From a bacterium (GTDB lineage Bacteria > Planctomycetota > J058 > JAJDCP01): 38,135 bases of DNA. Location: contig JAUIEM010000031.1 in assembly GCA_030428695.1 (NCBI GenBank), positions 1 through 38,135 on the forward strand. Reading direction: 5' to 3'. Made by a program: the position numbers and the translations under genes. Below the pieces are notes generated by a model that was not told where the DNA came from, did no database searches, and saw nothing but the letters and a program-made list of their open reading frames with translations. Positions 1 through 9,800 of the stretch are shown here, piece after piece (positions within the stretch are counted from its first letter, which is position 1; each line of letters opens with the position of its first letter).

Positions 1-488
1 CCGCCGCGGGCGACCCGGAAGCCGGTCATCACCTCGTCGAAGATCAGCAGCGCACCGTTGGCCGCGGTGATTTCGCGCAGGCTTTCGAGGAAACCCGGCA
101 CGGGCGGGATGCAGCCCATATTGCCGGCGACCGGCTCCACGATCACGCAGGCGATGCTGTCCTTGTAGGTCTCGAACGCGTTGGCGACCGCTTCCGGATG
201 GTTGAACGGCACGGTCAGCGTGTTGGCCGCCACGGCGGCCGGAACGCCGGGTGAGTTCGGGATGCCCAGGGTGAGCAGGCCGGAACCGGCCTTCACCAGC
301 AGTGAGTCCGAGTGGCCATGGTAGCAGCCGGAGAATTTGAGAATCATGTCGCGGCCGGTGTAGCCCCGGGCCAGCCGGATGGCAGACATGGTTGCCTCGG
401 TGCCCGAGTTCACCATCCGCAGCTGTTCGATGGAAGGCACCATGTCGATCACCAGCTCGGCAAGGTCGATCTCGAGCGCCGTGGGCGC
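1..488 (-). CDS. hemL: Glutamate-1-semialdehyde 2,1-aminomutase, internal fragment (runs off the window)
   Basis: GSA aminomutase is a PLP enzyme that converts glutamate-1-semialdehyde to 5-aminolevulinate, the tetrapyrrole precursor. The minus frame reads, in order, [87 protein letters not shown] and [13 protein letters not shown]. These are diagnostic of HemL and appear in its usual order. The DEVMTGF aspartate is a PLP-contacting residue of the fold; the PLP lysine would lie beyond the left edge. The first 100 or so residues of a normal HemL are missing. Homology begins abruptly at [12 protein letters not shown] and the frame continues upstream, without a stop or a usual start, into an unrelated exported protein. 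By hand count this stretch (1-480) is about 66% G+C, against 78% for a sample line at 1021-1080. Identity is nearly certain; whether it is a working gene here is doubtful. Confidence 0.85.
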
Positions 489-2090
489 GTTGTCGTCGCT
501 GGGCACCGGGGCCTCCGGCGTCCCCGGCGGGGCGGCCCTCGGGATGATCCCCGGCGTCTCGAGCATCCCGGACTCGCCGGTGCCGGATCCCACCGAAAGC
601 TTCTGACCGACCAGCGGCAGCATCGCCGGGCTGCGGGAGTTGGCGAGCGCCGCGAAGCCGAGGGATGGCTCGACCGTGCCGCCCTCGAGCCCGGCGATGA
701 GATGGGTGACCAGGCGCGGGCTGCCGCCCCGCCGGGCGACGGCGCCGATCGCGAGCAGGGCGGTGCCGCGCAGCTCCTCGGCGGGGCCGGCGGAGAGCGC
801 GAGCAGGAAGTCCTCGACCGCGGGGCTCGCGTCGTCGAGCTGCCCCATCGCGGGCAGCACCGACAGCAGGCTGGCCGGGTGCGGGCGCGCCGCCGCGACC
901 TCGAGCAGGGCCTGGCCCGCCTCGCGGTGGCCGGCGGCGCCGAGGGCGGCGATCAGGAAGTCCTCGGCCTCGCTGCCCGGAACCTCGCGCAGGATCGGCG
1001 CGACGATGCGCAGCGCCTCGGACGGCGCGAGCCGCAGGCGCGCCGCCAGCCGTTCCAGCAGCTGCAGGCGCGCGTCCATCGGGCCCTGCAGGGTCTCCGG
1101 CAGGCGCGCGAGCAGCTCCTCGACGCGCGTGTCCCCGGCCAGGGCGCGGTCGGCGGCGAGGGGGTCGGGCGGCCGGGGGGCGAACAGCTCCGTTCGCGCC
1201 CGCTCCTCGAGGGGGGCGGGGAGGGCGCCCGTCGCGCGCTCGAGCAGGCCGAGGGACAGGGTCGTGCGGGCGTGGTAGACCTCGGCATCGAGGAGCCGCA
1301 CGGACAGGGAGAGCTCGGCCTCCAGGCTGTCGAGATGGCCGCGCGCGTCGTCGAAGCGGGCCTCGATGCGGTCGCGGTTGCTCGCCCGCAGGCGCGGGTG
1401 CTCCAGGGCGGTGAAGGCGCGGGTCTTGGTCAGGGTGAGGCTCTGCTCCTCGAGGCGGGCGCGGTACTGGCCGAGGTAGCGGCCGACGGGGCTCTGTTCC
1501 TCGGCCGTCCAGTCCGCGCCGCGGCCGGCCGGCACGGCGACCTGGCAGCTCGCCAGGATGTGGGCGAGGATGCCGTAGGCGGGCTCATCCCGGGCGCACG
1601 AGGCGGCCAGGCTGAGCAGCCTGCCGTCGGCTGCGAGCTGCAGCTCGGCTCCTCGCCGCAGCTGGGCGTCGAGGGCGGAGCCGGGCCGGGCGCGCAGCTC
1701 GGTCCCGGACATGCGCCACAGGGTCTCCCCCTCCAGCCAGGCGCGGACCCGGATCCCGTCCGGGTCGCTCGCGCGGACGGCGAGCAGCAGCTGGCCGTCG
1801 AAGGCGATGCCGAGGGAGTCGGTGACGCCGGTCTCCGGGTCGAAGAGCGCGCCGCGGACGCCGATCGCGCTGTCGAAGCGCAGGCGGTAGCGCAGGATCT
1901 CCCCCGGACGCAGCCGGTAGCCGCGGCGGGCGAGAGCGGGCGGGGACGGGGCGACGGCCGGGTCGGTCCGCGTCCCCGGCGGCGTGGGCCGGTCGCCGCC
2001 AGCGTCCGGCGGTGATTCCAACAGCAGCAGCAGGGCCCCCGCGGCGAGCAACCCCGCCAGCAGCAGGCCCGGGATACGCATCATCTGCAT
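489..2090 (-). CDS. Exported helical-repeat protein, possibly vitellogenin-N/HEAT-like; 3' end joined in frame to HemL
   Basis: The start at 2090 ([13 protein letters not shown]) has GGAGG a few bases upstream. The first 26 or so residues are a signal peptide or membrane anchor ([17 protein letters not shown]), followed by a Pro/Asp-rich linker. Next comes a beta-rich stretch of about 200 residues ([34 protein letters not shown]), and then a helical-repeat half ([47 protein letters not shown]). A beta barrel followed by an alpha-helical superhelix resembles the vitellogenin/lipid-transfer N-terminal architecture, with HEAT-like repeats as the alternative; this is a tentative fold-level guess. 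After a low-complexity tail ([13 protein letters not shown]) the frame passes into HemL sequence without a stop, so the true C-terminus is unknown. It lies 47 bases downstream of another exported protein and is probably co-transcribed with it. Confidence 0.6.
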
Positions 2091-2104
2091 CGCGGTTCCT
2101 CCGT

Positions 2105-2128
2105 GGCACCGCGTCGGGACGCGGTGCC
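2105..2128. repeat. Perfect inverted repeat between two minus-strand genes
   Basis: GGCACCGCGTC and GACGCGGTGCC form an 11-base perfect inverted repeat with a two-base centre. It lies 9 bases past the stop of the 2138-3646 gene and ends just before the GGAGG of the next gene. There is no T-run after it, so it is not a typical intrinsic terminator. In the minus-strand transcript it would be a very stable hairpin between two cistrons, able to limit translation or protect the upstream message. Confidence 0.55.
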
Positions 2129-2137
2129 GGTGTTGCG

Positions 2138-3646
2138 TCAGTCGCCGACGGGGAGCTCGAAGCGCCAGCTCTCGCGGAGCAGCGGCAGGGTCTCCTCGAA
2201 GACCTTGCCCTCGATCTTGTACAGCGGGCCTTCCTTGCCCTTCAGCTTCTCCCAGCTGAACTCGAGGGAGCTCGGGAAGTTGACGATCGGCGGGCCGACG
2301 TAGCTGAGCAGATACCAGTAGGGGGTGAGCTTCTGCAGCTCGACCAGGGCGTCCTCGGGCCCGTCGAGCGCCGCCTCCCACAGCACCGAAGGGTCGGTGA
2401 GGGCGCGCAGGGAGATCTCCGAGACGGCCGAGCCTTCCAGGGCGAAGAGCTGGTTGTCGTGCTCGTAGCTCAGGTAGCTCTTGGCGTGCAGCTTGCACTG
2501 CGCGTCGAACAGGTCGGCGTTGAGGTCGAAGGTCCACAGCCCGACCTTCAGCTCCATCAGGAACTCGGGGATGTACTCCTTGGCCTTCTCCTCCAGGCCG
2601 AGCGCCTGCAGCAGGGTGCGCACCCGCACGAGCACCTGGGCGTGGCCCTGCACCCGGGCGAGGGCGTACAGCCCCTCGACCGTGTAGTCGCCGGCCTGGC
2701 GGGTCAGGGTGTCGACCTGCACGCCGGTGACGGCGAAGCTGACCTGCGGGTCCGAGACGCGGGCGGTCGCGAGCACGCGGGCCTTCGCGCCGAGGTAGGC
2801 CGAGGCGGTCACCTTGACCTTGAGCGGCACGAAGAGCACGGTCAGATGGTCATCGATCAGGGTGTCGGACTTGTGCCAGCCGCGATCGAGCTGCTGCGAG
2901 AGGGTGGTGCGGGCCGACCACTGCTCGGCGTACAGGCTGGTGCCGAGGAAGTCGACGCGGGCGCCGGCGCGCACCTGGTCGCCGGTGGCCTGGGCCGTCA
3001 GCTCGGCCGAAGCGACCGTGCCCTGCCGGCCGAGCACCAGGGCGTCGGCCTGGAAGCTCGCCTTGTAGGAGAGGGAGCCGACCTCGACCGAGGTCTCTTC
3101 GCGCACGCCGACGGCCATGCCGATGTAGCGGGCGGAGCCCAGCTCCTGGCTGAAGCTCGCGGTGTAGGGCTTGTGCAGGGGGCTGGTCGGCAGCCCGGGG
3201 CGCGCGCCCTGGGCCGGGAGCAGGCTGTCGAGGTCGGGCAGCTCGCTCGGCAGCGTCTCCGGCAGGGGCAGGGCGCGCAGCGTCGAGGCGCGGACCCGCG
3301 CGGCCTCGGCGCCGGCCTCGGTGGCGTCGACGGCGTCGGTGTCGAGGAGGTGGGCCGTCAGCGACCCGTCCGGGGCGATCCGCTCCGCGGCGTGGGCGGT
3401 GTTCGTGTAGCCCTCGACCAGGGTGCGGTAGGTCGCCGACTCGATGCGGCCGGCGTGCTCGAGCTCGATCGTGGCGTCGGGTCCGACCTCGACGCCGCCG
3501 AGCGTCAACGCGATTTCTCCGCCTTCGGCGTCGCTTCCGCCGAACAGGCCGAACAGCCCGTCCAGGAATCCGGCCTGGGCGGGTGTGGCGCAGAGGAGCG
3601 CGAGCGCGATCCACAGTCCTGCAACACAGGGCGTTTTTTGTCTCAT
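2138..3646 (-). CDS. Secreted protein of unknown function, 502 residues
   Basis: The ATG at 3646 is chosen over an in-frame start 60 bases upstream because it is preceded by an AGAGAG ribosome-binding site and begins a clean signal peptide ([19 protein letters not shown], ending near TPAQA-GF). The mature protein begins with a Gly/Phe-rich segment ([13 protein letters not shown]). It continues as a beta-rich body with repeated alternating strands ([58 protein letters not shown]). There is no lipobox, no membrane segment after the signal and no catalytic motif I recognise. It is first in a minus-strand pair with the exported helical-repeat protein, and divergent from the 898-residue gene across a 222-base region. 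Export is well supported; the function is unknown, and a structural or lipid-binding partner of its neighbour is only a guess. Confidence 0.75.
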   Translation of the reverse strand: MRQKTPCVAGLWIALALLCATPAQAGFLDGLFGLFGGSDAEGGEIALTLGGVEVGPDATIELEHAGRIESATYRTLVEGYTNTAHAAERIAPDGSLTAHLLDTDAVDATEAGAEAARVRASTLRALPLPETLPSELPDLDSLLPAQGARPGLPTSPLHKPYTASFSQELGSARYIGMAVGVREETSVEVGSLSYKASFQADALVLGRQGTVASAELTAQATGDQVRAGARVDFLGTSLYAEQWSARTTLSQQLDRGWHKSDTLIDDHLTVLFVPLKVKVTASAYLGAKARVLATARVSDPQVSFAVTGVQVDTLTRQAGDYTVEGLYALARVQGHAQVLVRVRTLLQALGLEEKAKEYIPEFLMELKVGLWTFDLNADLFDAQCKLHAKSYLSYEHDNQLFALEGSAVSEISLRALTDPSVLWEAALDGPEDALVELQKLTPYWYLLSYVGPPIVNFPSSLEFSWEKLKGKEGPLYKIEGKVFEETLPLLRESWRFELPVGD

Positions 3647-3690
3647 GATCGTCTCTCTGTGTAATGGGATGCTTACGTTTTTCTTCCGCA

Positions 3691-3736
3691 AACCTTTGGT
3701 GCACAATGATAAGCGTCATTGTGAATCCGAAAGGTT
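3691..3736. promoter_or_regulatory. Nested dyad in the divergent promoter region
   Basis: The inner arms CACAATGA (3702-3709) and TCATTGTG (3716-3723) are perfect 8-base complements around TAAGCG. The outer arms AACCTTT (3691-3697) and AAAGGTT (3730-3736) add a second, nearly concentric 7-base pairing. The stretch is far more A+T-rich than its surroundings and lies between the start at 3646 (minus) and that at 3869 (plus). It looks like an operator for a dimeric regulator, or a cruciform or RNA hairpin in the leader of either gene. No promoter boxes can be placed with confidence. Confidence 0.5.
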
Positions 3737-3868
3737 GCGTATAGATGGGGCGATCGGGAAGGCCCGTCAAGGTCTGGGTGAAAAAATTGGCGGAAGCGAG
3801 GGGGCGCAAAGAAAGTGTGAGCCCTGTTCCTCCCCCAGGAGAAGGAGACACCCACGGGAGGAGCCAGG

Positions 3869-6565
3869 ATGTCGAACGAAGTCGTCATGGAGCGGTCCAG
3901 GGCCCGCGTCACGAGCCGGGACTTCAACGTCGTGATCGTCAAGGGGGCCTCGACCCTGCGGGTCGAGGTCTTCACCATGCACCAGCCGCCGCGCTCGCGC
4001 CTGCGGCCGATGCGTGTCGAGCTGCATCAGGCGCTGGTCGAGGCGTGGAACGACAACTTCTACACCAGCGCGCACACCGTGGCGGCCGATGCCGGCATCG
4101 AGGCCGGGGCCGAGCTGACCCTGCCGGCCGGACGCTACCGGCTGGCGGTGGTCCTGCCCTGGTACGAGGAGGTCGTGCGCGAGGGGGCGGAGATGCTGAC
4201 GCTCGACCCGGGACAGACCCGGGTCGTCGACATCGAGCTCCGCAAGCTGCGCGCGGTGAAGCTCAAGACGGAGGGTCGTGTCGAGACGGTGGCCCTCGAC
4301 CACGGGTACTGCAGGGCGAGCCCGGACGGCCCGGGGAGCTCCCGCTACTCGATCGAGCTGATCGCCTTCGACCGCGGCGCCCGCTGGCCGCGCCGCGAGC
4401 ATCTGGCCTGGCTCCAGGCCCTGAAGGACCAGCTCCGCCGCGACCACGCACGCCTCGAGCACCTGAAGGCGGGCAAGCCGATGCAGAAGTGGCGGGAGCG
4501 CTTCGCCGAGCGCCCGATCACGGCGGCCCGTGACTGGCAGCAGGGCATCACCCTGATCCAGGGCAGCGCCTCGGTCGAGGGCAAGATCGAGGCGAACCAG
4601 AAGCTCTCGGAGAACCGCGCCGTGGGGGTCGCCCGCGCCCTCGACATCCTCGATGTGCGGAGCCGCACGGAGCTCGTCGATCCCGCCGCGGGGGGTCCGA
4701 CCCGCTACGACCTCGCGCGCAGCGACGGCAAGGGCGAGCAGCCGAGGCCGATCGACGGCGAGCCGCTCCTCCCCTCGATGGTGAAGTCCTTCCCCGAGTT
4801 CCGCCGGGTCATCGTCCACGCGACCTCATCGGATCTTCCCTTCTCCGGGCACTACCCGGAGCCCGAGCTCGAGGTCCGCGTGCGGCGGTGGTTCCCGACG
4901 ATCCTGGACATCCCGAGCCCCTTCGACGCGGACTTCGACGCGCGCATGGACAAGCTCGAGGCCACCGACCTGCTCTCGAACGAGAGCGTGCTCTTCAGCG
5001 GCACCGCCGCGGAGCTCACCAACCTGCGCCTGAAGCACGGCGGCGCGTTCACCCAGATGCTGAGCGTGCGGGTGGAGGTCACCAACCTGCTCGACCTGCC
5101 GCGGGACGTCCAGTTCGACCTCGAGCGCCTCGACTTCGCCTCCACAGGGGAGATCGAGGCGGAAGATCTGCGCGCGTCGGTCCAGCGCTTCGACCGCAAG
5201 TTCCGCGCGACCGTCGACGGCGGCATCGCCTTCACCGAGATCGTGCTGCAGCTCTTCGACTGGGGGAAGGGGGAGCTGCGCATCGACGCCTCCTTCAGCA
5301 GCTCCTCGGACGGCTACGCCCACCACTCCCTGTTCCGCGGCCTGCACGTCGGCTTCGAGGTGCCGCGGCCGCAGCTGCGCTGGGTGCTCGACCCGCCCCA
5401 GCAGACGAACCTGCACATCGAAGACGGGCGCTGGCGGATGGAGCACAACCGCGTGGTCACCGGCTACCTGACCCTCGACGAGGGGGCCCTCGCGTTGAGC
5501 CCGGACAAGATCTACCTGCACACCCTGCGGGCCATCGACCGCAAGGGCGTCGAGGAGGACGGGGTGTACTACGCCAACTCCTCCTTCGGCCAGGGCCAGA
5601 CCCTCGAGGAGCAGAAGCGCTTCGAGCGCATCGAGCGGGTCTGTCTACGGCGCTACTTCCGCTTCGTGGCCGACGGCAACGCCGGCACCTACGAACTGCG
5701 CGGAGGGGTCGCCAACGTCGATGACACCAAGTCGGCGCCGGTCCTCGGCCAGCTGATCGATGTGGTCGACGGCGGCCCCGCCAGCCCTCTCGGTCTGATC
5801 GCCTACAGCAACGAGAAGGGGCGCATGCAACGCATGTGGGAGACCGTCGACAAGGCCACCTCCGGCCAGGGCGACGACGGCATGCCGAACTGGGTGTTCC
5901 TCGTGAAGGCCCTCCTCCCCGAGCCCTTCGACCTGCTCGACCAGGTGATCTTCTTCATCGGCGGGCTCAAGACCGTGTGGGCGAACTTCGAGCGCAGCGA
6001 CATCTACGTGACCAGCCTCTTCCAGGGGGTCGCCCAGGCGACGACCGACATCCTCGCGCTCGGCCTCTGGAGGTTCGGCAACGAGAAGGCCCGGGAGGTG
6101 ATCTGGAAGCGCCGCCAGGGGCGCGAGTACGCGCGCTGGGACGGGCTGCAGCCGGTGGTCGGCGACCGCGAGAAGCAGACCACCTGGCTGAAGCGGATGA
6201 TCGAGATGGAGCAGCGCGGCTGGGACTACGCGACCCAGTGGGACAACTACCGCTGGGAGAAGCAGACGCAGGCGCAGTGGCAGCACGGCGCCTGGCCGAA
6301 GATGATCGAGAAGCTGAAGGCGCAGGCGAAGAAGTGGAAGAAGACGGACGTGCACGATGCCCCCGCGCCGCCCACCATCAGCCGCGAGGAGCTGATGGGG
6401 AAGGTCTGGGCGTCGCTCCAGAAGGGCGCGGGCTTCGAGCACCTCAAGTCGCGCTCCCTGCGACGGTACGAACCGACCCAGACCTTCGACCCGCTGTCCG
6501 CGCGCGTGCCGGACAGCCACGCCTACCCGGAGCGGCCCGCGTTCTACAAGGGGTACGGCCTGTAG
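3869..6565 (+). CDS. 898-residue protein with an OmpA-like segment, no signal peptide
   Basis: The ATG at 3869 follows GGGAGGAGCCAGG. No signal peptide or lipobox is seen, so the protein starts in the cytoplasm unless exported by another route. Residues 15-125 form a beta-rich head (RDFNVVIVKGASTLRVEVF, LPAGRYRLAVVLPWYEE). Residues 215-320 resemble an OmpA C-terminal-like domain: ITLIQGSASVEGKIEANQKL then SENRAVGVARAL, matching the family pattern G-x-A-x-x-x-G, N-x-x-LS-x-x-RA. The LS-x-x-R arginine (R250) is kept, but Asp of the usual G-H-T-D is Ser here, so peptidoglycan binding is uncertain. The middle is beta-rich. The C-terminal 250 residues are helical, Trp- and Lys-rich (WDYATQWDNYRWEKQTQAQW), with a hydrophobic stretch near 690-705. 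OmpA-like segments without signals occur in cargo of contractile injection and type VI systems, but no such machinery is seen here. Function unknown. Confidence 0.75.
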   Translation: MSNEVVMERSRARVTSRDFNVVIVKGASTLRVEVFTMHQPPRSRLRPMRVELHQALVEAWNDNFYTSAHTVAADAGIEAGAELTLPAGRYRLAVVLPWYEEVVREGAEMLTLDPGQTRVVDIELRKLRAVKLKTEGRVETVALDHGYCRASPDGPGSSRYSIELIAFDRGARWPRREHLAWLQALKDQLRRDHARLEHLKAGKPMQKWRERFAERPITAARDWQQGITLIQGSASVEGKIEANQKLSENRAVGVARALDILDVRSRTELVDPAAGGPTRYDLARSDGKGEQPRPIDGEPLLPSMVKSFPEFRRVIVHATSSDLPFSGHYPEPELEVRVRRWFPTILDIPSPFDADFDARMDKLEATDLLSNESVLFSGTAAELTNLRLKHGGAFTQMLSVRVEVTNLLDLPRDVQFDLERLDFASTGEIEAEDLRASVQRFDRKFRATVDGGIAFTEIVLQLFDWGKGELRIDASFSSSSDGYAHHSLFRGLHVGFEVPRPQLRWVLDPPQQTNLHIEDGRWRMEHNRVVTGYLTLDEGALALSPDKIYLHTLRAIDRKGVEEDGVYYANSSFGQGQTLEEQKRFERIERVCLRRYFRFVADGNAGTYELRGGVANVDDTKSAPVLGQLIDVVDGGPASPLGLIAYSNEKGRMQRMWETVDKATSGQGDDGMPNWVFLVKALLPEPFDLLDQVIFFIGGLKTVWANFERSDIYVTSLFQGVAQATTDILALGLWRFGNEKAREVIWKRRQGREYARWDGLQPVVGDREKQTTWLKRMIEMEQRGWDYATQWDNYRWEKQTQAQWQHGAWPKMIEKLKAQAKKWKKTDVHDAPAPPTISREELMGKVWASLQKGAGFEHLKSRSLRRYEPTQTFDPLSARVPDSHAYPERPAFYKGYGL

Positions 6566-6867
6566 ACGACTCCCCGTAGGCAGCCGCGACGTCCGCAACC
6601 CTGGGCGTCGACGCCGCGCATCTCGCGCCGGCCGGGGAGGACGCCAGCAGCCGGCCCTGACATGCCAGGCATCGTGCCGAGCCGGGCGTGAGGAGGGCTT
6701 CCGCCGCCTCGCCGTCGGCCTTCCCCGGCTGCTGTTCCGCAGCGACCTGGAGGGCGGGCGCCTCGAGCTGCTCAGCCTGGTCCCGGGCCAGGGCCTGTCG
6801 ACCGCGACCAAGCGCCTGTCCCGCGGCTGAGCGGGCGTTTCATTGCAGCCCTGCGCCGCCCCTACGG
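6566..6867. other. 302-base gap between convergent genes; possible coding remnant
   Basis: This gap separates the ends of the 898-residue gene and the kinase gene. The plus frame ending in TGA at 6828-6830 reads smoothly for its last 45 or so codons (FRRLAVGLPRLLFRSDLEGG, then RLELLSLVPGQGLSTATKRL). I could find no start with a ribosome-binding site for it. It may be the tail of a decayed gene or a chance open frame in G+C-rich DNA. No convincing terminator with a T-run was found. Confidence 0.3.
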
Positions 6868-9800
6868 TCAGCCGCCCGGGGGCAGGCCGAGGGTCGCGAC
6901 GCGGTAGAGCGCGCTCAGCCCGACCTCGGCGCAGGCCGTCTCGAGCATCGGGGCCGCGGCCGGGAAGTGCTCGACCAGGCGGGCCAGGGTCGCGCGGGCG
7001 GAGCGCTCGAGCTGCGGGCGCTCGCCGGCGTCGCAGCCGTCGAGGGCGGCCTCGAGCGCGGCGACGTAGGCCCGCACACGTCGCTCGACGTCGGCGCCGG
7101 CGGTCAGCGCGGCGCGCGCGGCGGCGGCGTGGTCTTCGAGCGCGAGCTCGGCGGGGGGCAGCCGGGGGAGCCAGGCGGCGGCGCGCGCGAAGTCGCGCAG
7201 GTCGACCGCGAGGCGGAAGGCCTCGAGCGCCGCCCGGGGTCCGTCCACCGGCGCTCCGTCCCGGATCGCGCGACGCAGCCGCCAGTCGCGGTCGCGCGCG
7301 GCGCTGCGCAGGAGGCCGGCCCGGGCCTGGGGGGCGAGCTCGGCGGCCCGCAGCAGGGGGCTGTGCGGGTCGTCGCCGAGGCTCCGGGCGCAGAGCGCCT
7401 CGACCTCGTGGAGCAGGGGGGCGTAGGCCTCCGCGTAGGCCGCCGGCAGGGCGGCGAAGCCGCGGGCGAGCTCCGGCCGCAGGCGTGCGACCGCCGCGGT
7501 GTCGGCGGTCAGCAGATGGCGGTGCAGGGTCAGTACGACGAGCTCGAAGGCCGCGTAGGGAGGGCCGGCGGAGGCGACCACGCGCAGGCTGTCGAGGCTC
7601 GCCGCGAGCGGCTCCGGGGCCTCGAGCTGCAGGTGGAGGAAGGCCCGGGTGCGGTGCACCTCGAAGCGCGCCGCGGGGCTGCTGGCGGGGAGCCGCTGGA
7701 GCGCTGCCTCCGCGCGGTCCTGGAAGCGCCGCGCGGCGCCGAGGAAGTTGCCGGCGAAGAGCTCGAAGGCCAGCCGTGACCAGCGCCGGGCGAGGGGCTC
7801 GCCGACCTCCGCGTCGGCGGGCTGCTCGAGGTCCGCGAGCCGCGGCAGCTCGGCGCTGAGCAGCGCGAGGAAGGCGTCGCCCGTGGACGCGCGCAGCGCC
7901 TCGGCGAGGGCGCCGAGCCAGTAGAAGCGGGCGCGCGCGCTGGCCGGGCGGTGCTCGAGCCAGCGGCTGGTCTCGCGGCGGGCGAGCGCGGTCAGCGCGG
8001 CCCGTTCCTCCTTCGGCAGCTCCGCGGCGAGGTGGTCCGCCAGGCCACTGCACAGCTCCTCGGCGCGCGCGTCGCGGAAGTCGCCGGCCTGATGCACGCT
8101 GAGCACCTGCCACAGCAGGCGCCGGTCGGCGGCCGCCTGGGCGCGGTCGCCGAGGCGCTCGGCGAGCGCGGCGAGCTGCCGGACGCACTGCTCGAGGACC
8201 TGGCGCACCGCGGGCTCGGGGTCGTGGCGTAGGAAGCCCTCGGCCCGCTGCAGCAGCTCGATGAGCGGTCGGCGCGCCTCCTCTGGCCGCGCTCGGGCGA
8301 GGAGCTCCGTGTCGAGCCGGGCGATGTCGAGCTCGGCCAGGGCCAGCCGCGACCAGCGCTGCCGGGGCAGCTCGCGCGCGAGCAGACGGCGGGCCGCCGC
8401 GAGCTCCGCGCGGGCTGCCTCGAGCGCGCCGACCTCGGCGAGGCCCGCGCCGAGGTCGGTGACGAGATCGATGCGCAGGAGCCCCTCGTCGGGCAGCCCC
8501 TCGGCCGCGATCGCGACCGCCCGCCGCTGCCTCTGGAGCGCCTCGGGAGAGGGCCCGTCGAGCTGCGCGCGCAGCGCGAGCGCGAGGGCGAGGTTGCGGA
8601 GGTCGTCCCGGCTTCCCCGGCTCTGGAGCGGCTCGAGCTCGCCCAGGGCGCGGTCGACCCGCGCGCTCGCCTCGCTGCCGCGGTCGAGCTCGTGCAGGAA
8701 CTGCGCCCCGAGCAGCTGGCACTGCGCGGTCAGGGAGCGGGCGAGCGCGCGGAAGTCCTCGCGCGCGAAGCGTCCGCGCTCCAGCATCACCTGTGCGGAG
8801 TCGAGATGGAGCAGGGCCCGCTCCGCGTCGAGGTCGAGGATGCCGACACAGCCGCCGAGGATCAGCTGCACCTGGGCCCCGATCAGGCGAGGCTCCGCGC
8901 GCCTGCGCTCCGCGTCGAGCATGCGCTGGCAGCCCGCGCTCACGGCCCGGAGCAGGCGGCGGTCCTCGGCGTCGAGGGAGCGGCGCCGGTTGAACATCCC
9001 CTGCAGCTGGGTCATGAAGTTCGCGAGCACGGCGTAGGCGGTCTGCCGGCTCTCCTCCGCCTCGCCGAGCGCCATCCGCAGCTCGACGCTGACCTGCTCG
9101 GCGTCGGCCCGCGCCGATGTCGCCCGGCGGCGCTCCTCGGCTTCGGCCTCGCGGGCCGCATCGACCGACCAGAGGGCGGCGACGAGGACCAGGGACACCA
9201 GGCCGAGGGCCCCGGCGACCGCGACGAGCCGCGCGCCGTGGCGCCGGCCCCAGCGGGCCAGCCGCTCCGGCGCCGTCTCCGGCCGCGAGGGCAGCGGCCG
9301 GTCTTCGAGGAAGGCCTGCAGGTCGGCGGCGAGCGCGGCCGTGTCCGGATAGCGCCGCTCCGGGTCGAGGGCCAGGCCGCGCGCGCAGATCTCCTCGAGC
9401 GCGCGCGGCAAGCGCGCGTCGTGGCGCCGCAGGGGCAGCGCGGGGAGCGCGGCGTCGTCGGGCTGCGGGCGCTCCGCGCACAGCGCGTAGTAGAGCGTCG
9501 CGCACAGCCCGAAGACGTCGCTGCGGGCGTCGACCGCCGCGCGCTCGCCGCGGGCCTGCTCCGGGGCCATGAAGCCGGGGGTGCCGAGCACGGTCCCGTC
9601 GCGGGTCTGCGTCCCGGACGGCTCGAGCAGCCCCTCGGATGTCGCCTCGAGCGCGCGGACCAGGCCCCAGTCGAGCACCTGCACCTCGCCGAAGCGGCCG
9701 AGCATGATGTTCTGCGGCTTGAGGTCGCGGTGCAGCACTCCGCCTTCGTGGGCGTAGCCGACCGCCCGCGCCACCTCGAGCAGGATCTGCACGACCCGCC

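Noticed and set aside
312..2015. A 567-codon plus-strand frame over the HemL junction
   Set aside because: It is antisense to clear HemL motifs and to a signal peptide; low-complexity product.
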